NCBI GenBank assembly: GCA_002633005.1 | Contig: NMRA01000384.1 | Span: forward strand, 234,064-298,063 | Source: Phoronis australis | Lineage: Eukaryota > Phoronida > Phoronidae | DNA length: 64,000 nucleotides | Direction of reading: 5' to 3' | Shown here: positions 53,801 through 60,800 of the stretch, one piece after another | Numbering within the stretch: the first letter of the stretch is position 1 | Layout: the number at the start of each line of letters is the position of its first letter | The notes under the pieces: model-generated | Database searches by the model: none | What the model saw: only the letters and a program-made list of their open reading frames with translations | What the model was told of the DNA's origin: nothing | Made by a program: the position numbers and the translations under genes

Positions 53801-56800
53801 TCATGGGCTGAAAACTCTTCACATTAAATTTAGACCTTGTGAAAAAACTAACTGGGGTCATTTTTCACGAGGTCATTATTTAAAGCTACACTGGCTCGGT
53901 TAGGTATTTTTTCACTCGGTTTCGAGTGGGAAATTCTGTATTTCGGCTATACTATAGCTCGGTTGCGCAATTCAGTCGTACAGGTTTGATATTTTGGTTA
54001 CTACGCACTTTACTTTTTGCGCAAGTTTTGAGTCGCAAAACAAAGAGCTCGTAAGCAAGCAGTGCAAATCTACAAAATTTCCAATATCAACCTCGACATA
54101 AGTACAGATTTTGCAGTGATTTATTTGTTTTGATACAACAGAAAACATCTGATTTTGGAATACGTATTAAGAAATGAATTTTTAAAGCAGTATATATTTC
54201 AATAGAGAATACATTATTCTTTTAGATGTATTGATTTGGATGGCTGGCGAGAAAGTTCGAGGATGTTATTTTTCAGTACGAGTAAAAATACATATGATTG
54301 TCATTAATACCAAATATTTACTTAATTACAATTAACAAACATTATCATCATTGGATAACAGCATATGCTGGTCAATAACTATCTTTTTAATTGATCTTAT
54401 ATGGCCTCAATCACCAAGACTGATGTGGAAACAACGCATAGTCATTCCGCTTAAACTTTGTTGGCAGAACATAAAAACCTAGTGGCAGCACCACTAAGCT
54501 CCAAGGCCGAACCAAAAAACCCATGACTCAAGGGCAGGACCAAAAATAATTTTTTGGCTGCAGGCATGACACTGCGAGCCCCCGGATTTTCTGATTGATG
54601 CCGTAGGGCTCCCAGTGTTTTCCGCCATTTTTGTCCTGTGTAACACTCTCCAATATGGCGTCATATTGACAACGCGAGCTTCATGGATCTGAGTGGCGCG
54701 CGCCCGGTCTATGTATTAAGATGTCTATGGCAGTCTCTGTTTTAGTTGGTTATTTGCTAGAAATAAAGTTTAGCATAGAATTGCAGAAATTATAACTAAA
54801 ATTATATTCAACTTAATGCAATGGATTTCATCAAGAGATGCCCGGTTTTACGGCTAATTTTCCTCACCGACTCAGGGATAACAGTTCGTGTTTTGCGTTT
54901 GGTGAACACTCACTTCGAGCAAACAACCTCCATGTAACCAATTACCTCATCGGGAGCTGACACGTCTGCTCCGCAAATAACCAACAACTCCACAACTTCC
55001 CAGCGACCGTTCAACGCCGCCCAGTGTAGTGGTGTCCGTTTGTCCTATATAATATATAATGTAAGAGAACTTTAGAAGCTAGATTTGGTTGAACATACGT
55101 TAAAAAGTGAATGGCATTGCTAGTCTGTCAGCTATTTCCACCGCGTTGTGGTGGACACGAAAAAAACTTAGACAGTTGGTTTAAGTCTCAAGAGAAAATG
55201 GTTCAGCTTGATACAGTCTGTTGTGAGGTTAAGAGTGGACTTGTTTGAGAGCTTGTGTACTTAGCTGAATGTATTCTAAAGGCAACCATATATTTTACAA
55301 GAGCAACGCGGAGCGTTGAAATGCGCCCACGAATGCATCGCAAACGGTGTGTTTTAGGGTTGTTCATTTGTGTCATAAAAATGGCCACTAGATGGCGCAA
55401 AAACGTAACATACATCTGTAAATGGGAACATGTCATAGCTTCTTTAACAGAAAGCTGTTAACCAAATTTCACATAAATCTGTCTCACGGAACTTCAGAGA
55501 AACAAAGGAAAACAGAATAAAATGAAATTGCCACTAGGGGGAACAGTGTTCACTGGATCCGCCTGAAAGTCGTTATTTTCTGTTGTTAGATTCATATAAA
55601 TACACTTACTAAATTTAATAAAGATCCGGCTGTGGGTTTAGGAGATACAGCTGTGGGTGCAAAACAAAACAAAACTACCACTGGAAACGCCACAGTAGCC
55701 AAAGTCGTCATCGTCAACCACCCTCTTCACACAGAGAACATAAACACCCGAATTTTCAAAACCATCCCTAGAATAATTTAGTTGATAGAGGGGTGAACGC
55801 CAAAAAACAGACTCGAAAACAGCAAAAATGGCCACCATTTGGCGCAAAATACCTCGATTCCATCCAAAAACGAGAGGATAGCGTCACCTCACCATAGATG
55901 CCTGAATTCAAAGTTTTATGAAAATCCATTGAGGACCTTTGAAGATACAGAAGTAAACGTAAAATCTAAAATTGCCACCAGGGGGCACACCATTAGTCAG
56001 ATCCGTCCGAAAGTCGCCGTTGTTCTTTGACAACATCATATAAATACACTTGTTAGATTTAGTAAAGATCCTGCAAACGGTTTAAGAGATGGGCGTAAAA
56101 AAACGAAACTGCCACTAGGAGGCGCCACAGTAGCTGAAGTCATTAGAAAATCATCGTCAGCAGCCCACTTCATAGTAAAAACATACATGCCAATTTTCAC
56201 AATTATCCTGAAGGCGATTTGGTTGATAGAGGGGTGGTTTTCAAAAAAACCGACTCGAAAGCGGTAAAAATGGCCACCAGGTAGCGCAAACTAAGTCGAA
56301 TCCATCTGAAAACGAAAAGATAGCGTCAGCACACTAACAGAAGCCCATACGCCAAATTTTTTGAAAATACGTCGAGGACCTTGGAAGATACAGAGGTTAA
56401 CGTAAAAAAATGTCTCTAGGGGGCACACCAGTCGTCAAATCCGTCCGAAAGTCGTCGTCGACCTTTGTCAACATCATATAAATGCATTTACTACATTTAG
56501 TAAAGATCCTGCGGACAGTTTAGGACATACAGCCATAGGCGCAAAAAACTACCACTAGGAGACGCCACAGTAATCCAAGTCGTCGGAAAATCATCGTCAG
56601 CCATCCACTTTATAGTACGAGCATATATGCCTATTTTCTTAATCATCCTTAGCGCGGTTTGGTTAATAGAGGGGTGGACGCCTAAAAACAGACTCCAAAA
56701 CAGTAAAAATGGCCACTAGGTGGCGCAAATTACGTCGAATCTATCCGAAAAGGAGAGGATAGCATCATCTCACCAATAGATGCCTGCATGCCAAATTTTA

Positions 56801-57802
56801 TGAAAACACGCTGAAGACGTTTGGAGACGTTTATAGAGGTAAGCGTAAAAAACTAAAATTGCCAATAGGAGGCACACCGGTGGTCGGATCCGTCCGAAAG
56901 TTCGGTCATGCCGTCCCATCCATGAAAGGAACACATGTGCAAAATTTCCTGAACTTACGTCAAACGGTTTTGGAGTTAGAGCAGCGGACGCCGGACGGAC
57001 GCCGGGCGGACGCCGGACGGACGCCGGACGGTCGCCGGACAGACGCCGCCTGGACGGACGGACGGACGGAGATGACGGCATAATGCGCCCGCATATAAAT
57101 ATTGGGCGTATAAAAATTAAACTATTGAATTTGAGAAAGCGAAAGAAAAAACTGTTCACCTCAAGTTTCGTATTCACCAGTTTCATTTGAGCTACTTAAT
57201 CATATTCTTGTAATAACATTAACGCAAAAAAGTACTACATTCATACAAAAACAACAAAAGTGATCTTATTTCTCAGTTTACATAGAATTTCATAAAATCC
57301 TATCAGCCATAGAAACAAAAGCAGCAAAAAGCCTTGATGTGCGGTCTTGCCGAATCACAAATAGTATATTTCTGTAAAAGTGTTTGCCAGCTTTCTGCAT
57401 CGGAAGGAAAAGAACTTGATCACAATAGAAAGCAATTTTTTAAATTTCATATCAAGCAGTTCGATGGAATGAAATCCGGTAGATTTCGCTGAAACTTTTC
57501 AAACTTAATATTTATTCATGAATCTCAAAACTCTGCTTGGATTTTCGAAATAAAGGCCCAGTTTTTGAGGAATGTAAAGAAGACAACGACTTCAATTTTT
57601 TTTAAAAAATACCTTACGTTTCGCAAGCCAATTTACCATAGAAAGAAAAAACTAAGCGAAAATTCCCATCAGCGTTTTTGAGGTTACTGGTAAAGTTTTC
57701 ATTTAAAAAGGTTCCATTAAAATCGACCGAGGGTTATTTTGCTATGAATGCACCTTTCTTAAAATGATTAAATGATTTTTTTTTACTTAAAAAAGTGTTA
57801 AT

Positions 57803-57835
<33 letters not shown>

Positions 57836-60800
57836 GTAATAATAACAATAACAATAACAATAAAAATAACAATAACAATAATAATAGTACAAGGCTTAGC
57901 ATTTTTGATATACGAGTTAGAAAGGAGGCCACTAATTAAGGTTTGACTTAACCTTAACGCTTGACAAGCACAATGTTGGGTGAGATTAACTATACCTCAT
58001 CAACTGCGTCAACAGCTGCCCTGTACTTGAGCAACAACTCTGCAACACCACGGTGACCACCAATTGCTGCACAATGTAGCGGTGTCTGCTTTTGCTATGA
58101 AACAAATGATGGCGCCATGAAAATGGATGATTACGCCGAGCATGCCGGAGGTGCCGAGAATTAAAAATGGTAAGTAATTCACCAAATACATGAATAGCAC
58201 CCTGCAGAGACGTAAGAGATACGAAATTCAAGTTTCGTAATACATCAATTCCATTGAGCTACTTTATCATATTCTTGTAATAAAATTAATGCAAAAAAGT
58301 ACTACATTTATAGCAAAACACCAAAAGTGACCTTATTTCTCATTTTACTTTAGAATTTCATAAAATCCTATCAAAACTAGAAACAAAAGCAGCAAAAAGG
58401 CATGATGTGCGGCCACGTTGAATCGCAAATGATATGTTTCTACAACAGTGCTTGTCACCAACTTCCAAGGGAAAGGAGACAACTTGACCACAAGAGAAAA
58501 CAATTGTTAATTTTCACATCAAGCAGTTCGATGGACTAAAATCCGGTCATGCAGAAAGCACTAAGGATTACTAAGATAATCAAGTCGGGACATTACTGCG
58601 TCATGCTTCTACAGGGGTGACTACATTCCATCAAGGTAAAATCCTGTGTCAAGTTTCAGGAAGATTTTGTCAATCGGTTTTCTATTCCGAAACGCTGTTG
58701 GCAAGAGATAACTGGTGAAAAAATGAAGTGGCCACGAGGGGGTGCTGAGGTCGTCGAATCTGCTAGAAAATCGACTGGGGCGACCTCATCCTCTTAACAC
58801 ATATTTACGCCACGTTTCACCAATTTTCGTCAAGAGATTCTCTTAATATCGCGTTTTTTAAGGCATATCCGTTGGACATTAAAATGGACACAAGTACCAG
58901 CAAGGGTGAACCAATCTACCAGGAAATCGACTGGTGTCATGTTTCATACAGATCCCGCCATCGTTTCTCAAGATATCAAGACATCCGAAAACGCTTTTCC
59001 ACATTTCGAAGCAGATGTTAATTCTTGGATGGTAGGCGAGTGTGTAGAGCCAGTAGTTTGATCCGTCTGCGCAATTGTACTATTTGATGTTTGTTCTTGC
59101 CTTTTTTAAAATCTATTTTCGTTAGATCGTTTACGATAGTACTTTAAAAATGTACAATCGTAACACTTCTAACCAAAAATCGTTTAAAGTTCATTGGACT
59201 AGTAACACACTTCGATTCACAGGGGAACTTTAATGCAAACAACAATCGCAAAGTGGCCTAGAGTGATGATCTTCTACATGTATGTACTTTTAACACACAT
59301 ACATTTAAACACTTGACGTGCACAATGTTGGGTGGGATTTACTATACCTTGTCACCTGCGTCAACGGATGCCCTGTACTTTAGCAACAACTCTGCAACAC
59401 CACGGTGACCACCAATTGCTGCACAATGTAGCGGTGTCTGGTCGTGCTATGAAACAAATAATGGCCTTGTGTAAATGAACGGTCATAATGAGCAAAAAAT
59501 AAAGATGGTAAGTAGTTCACCAAATACATGCAGAGACGTAGGAGATATGAAATTCATAAATAGGACAAGGTGAAGGACTATACAAGCGATACATGTATGT
59601 GAACAGGGACGGATCCAGGATTTTGCGTTAGGTACACTGTAGGCCAGGGCAGAATATTAGCCAGGATTTTGCCATTCAGACATTTGCAGCCCCCAAATGC
59701 CAAATGGAATCTGGGAGAATTTTAAGGGGGAGGAGGCATGACCACCTAAGCCTACCTCTAAATCCACACTGTATTTTCATCAAAAGAATGCGTACGAGTT
59801 TCTTTAAAAAGTGTGCGATACCTGGACTGAAGTGTTTGTGTAGGAACAGGGTATGATTTTTTTCAACACCAGTCATACACTCGTGTTTGGTTCAAGGTTG
59901 ATCATATAAAGGAAATCCAGGACCTTCGACGCAGGTATTTTGTCGTTGATGCCCGAATGTTTTGGAATGCTACAGCAAGCTTCGACTACATACACGAATA
60001 AATTATGTTCATTTGTCGATTTCCAACAATTTCTTGGAAATTATGTGAAAATAACAGATGTAAATATATTTTTTGATCTTTTCCTGACGTGTGAAATTTC
60101 TCTGACGTAATACATTTGGTGTAATGGCGTGGTTTTAAGTATATGTTTGGTCCTAAAGAAAATTTAATTCTTGAATAGAAAACTTGTGTCCTGGAATTTT
60201 TCAGCATTGGCTTTCCACAAGTCACGCCCCCTTGATTACAGGTATGGTAGTACAAAATAAGCATGTGTAAGAAGACGGTTGCCTTTTTGAACAAGCGATA
60301 AGTAAAGAAGAATGAAACACGTTACATTACCACCAGTGGGACTTGATGCCATGGCTGAATAGTCCACTGTGCCAAGTTTGTATAGACCGTTTGTACATGA
60401 CGTCACACAACGTCACCGACTTAAGAAACAACAGCTGCACCGCTTAAATTTGCAACAGTAAGGCGTAAATTAAAATAAATATTGTTTCCGCTATTTTGAC
60501 CTACGGTAAAATACAGTATGGTCCCAATTTAAAACAGTTTATCTGAAATCAGACAAAATAATTAATTTTCTATTTCTTCCACATTTTAGGCCAAGGTAAC
60601 ATAAAGATAAAAAGAGCTCGTCGCAATAGTCGATGTCACATTTACAGTACGTCCACACCTCCAAAGGATTTCATGACAGACCAAACAACAGTAAATTTCA
60701 AAGTTTTAACATTGTGATTTAATAATAGAATGACATCTGAACTTTTGAAGTTACCCTATTCCGTATTGTGACATTTGCTTGTTGCTGCAACAAACTCTTG

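Larger units (their letters stand above)
57150..59446. repeat. Tandem segmental duplication carrying an ankyrin exon
   Basis: Segment 57150-58094 and segment 58225-59446 share a 5' block (ATTCTTGTAATAA-ATTAA through AGTACTACATT, and AGAATTTCATAAAATCCTATC) and a 3' block that includes an ankyrin exon and the flank CACAATGTTGGGTG. The exons lie 1352 bp apart and the 5' blocks about 1050 bp apart, so the second copy has gained about 300 bp. Confidence 0.9.

Noticed and set aside
56770-57186. 138-codon minus frame with RRxSGDRPASVRRP-type repeats
   Set aside because: The frame is produced by the GC-rich 12-bp minisatellite, not by a gene.
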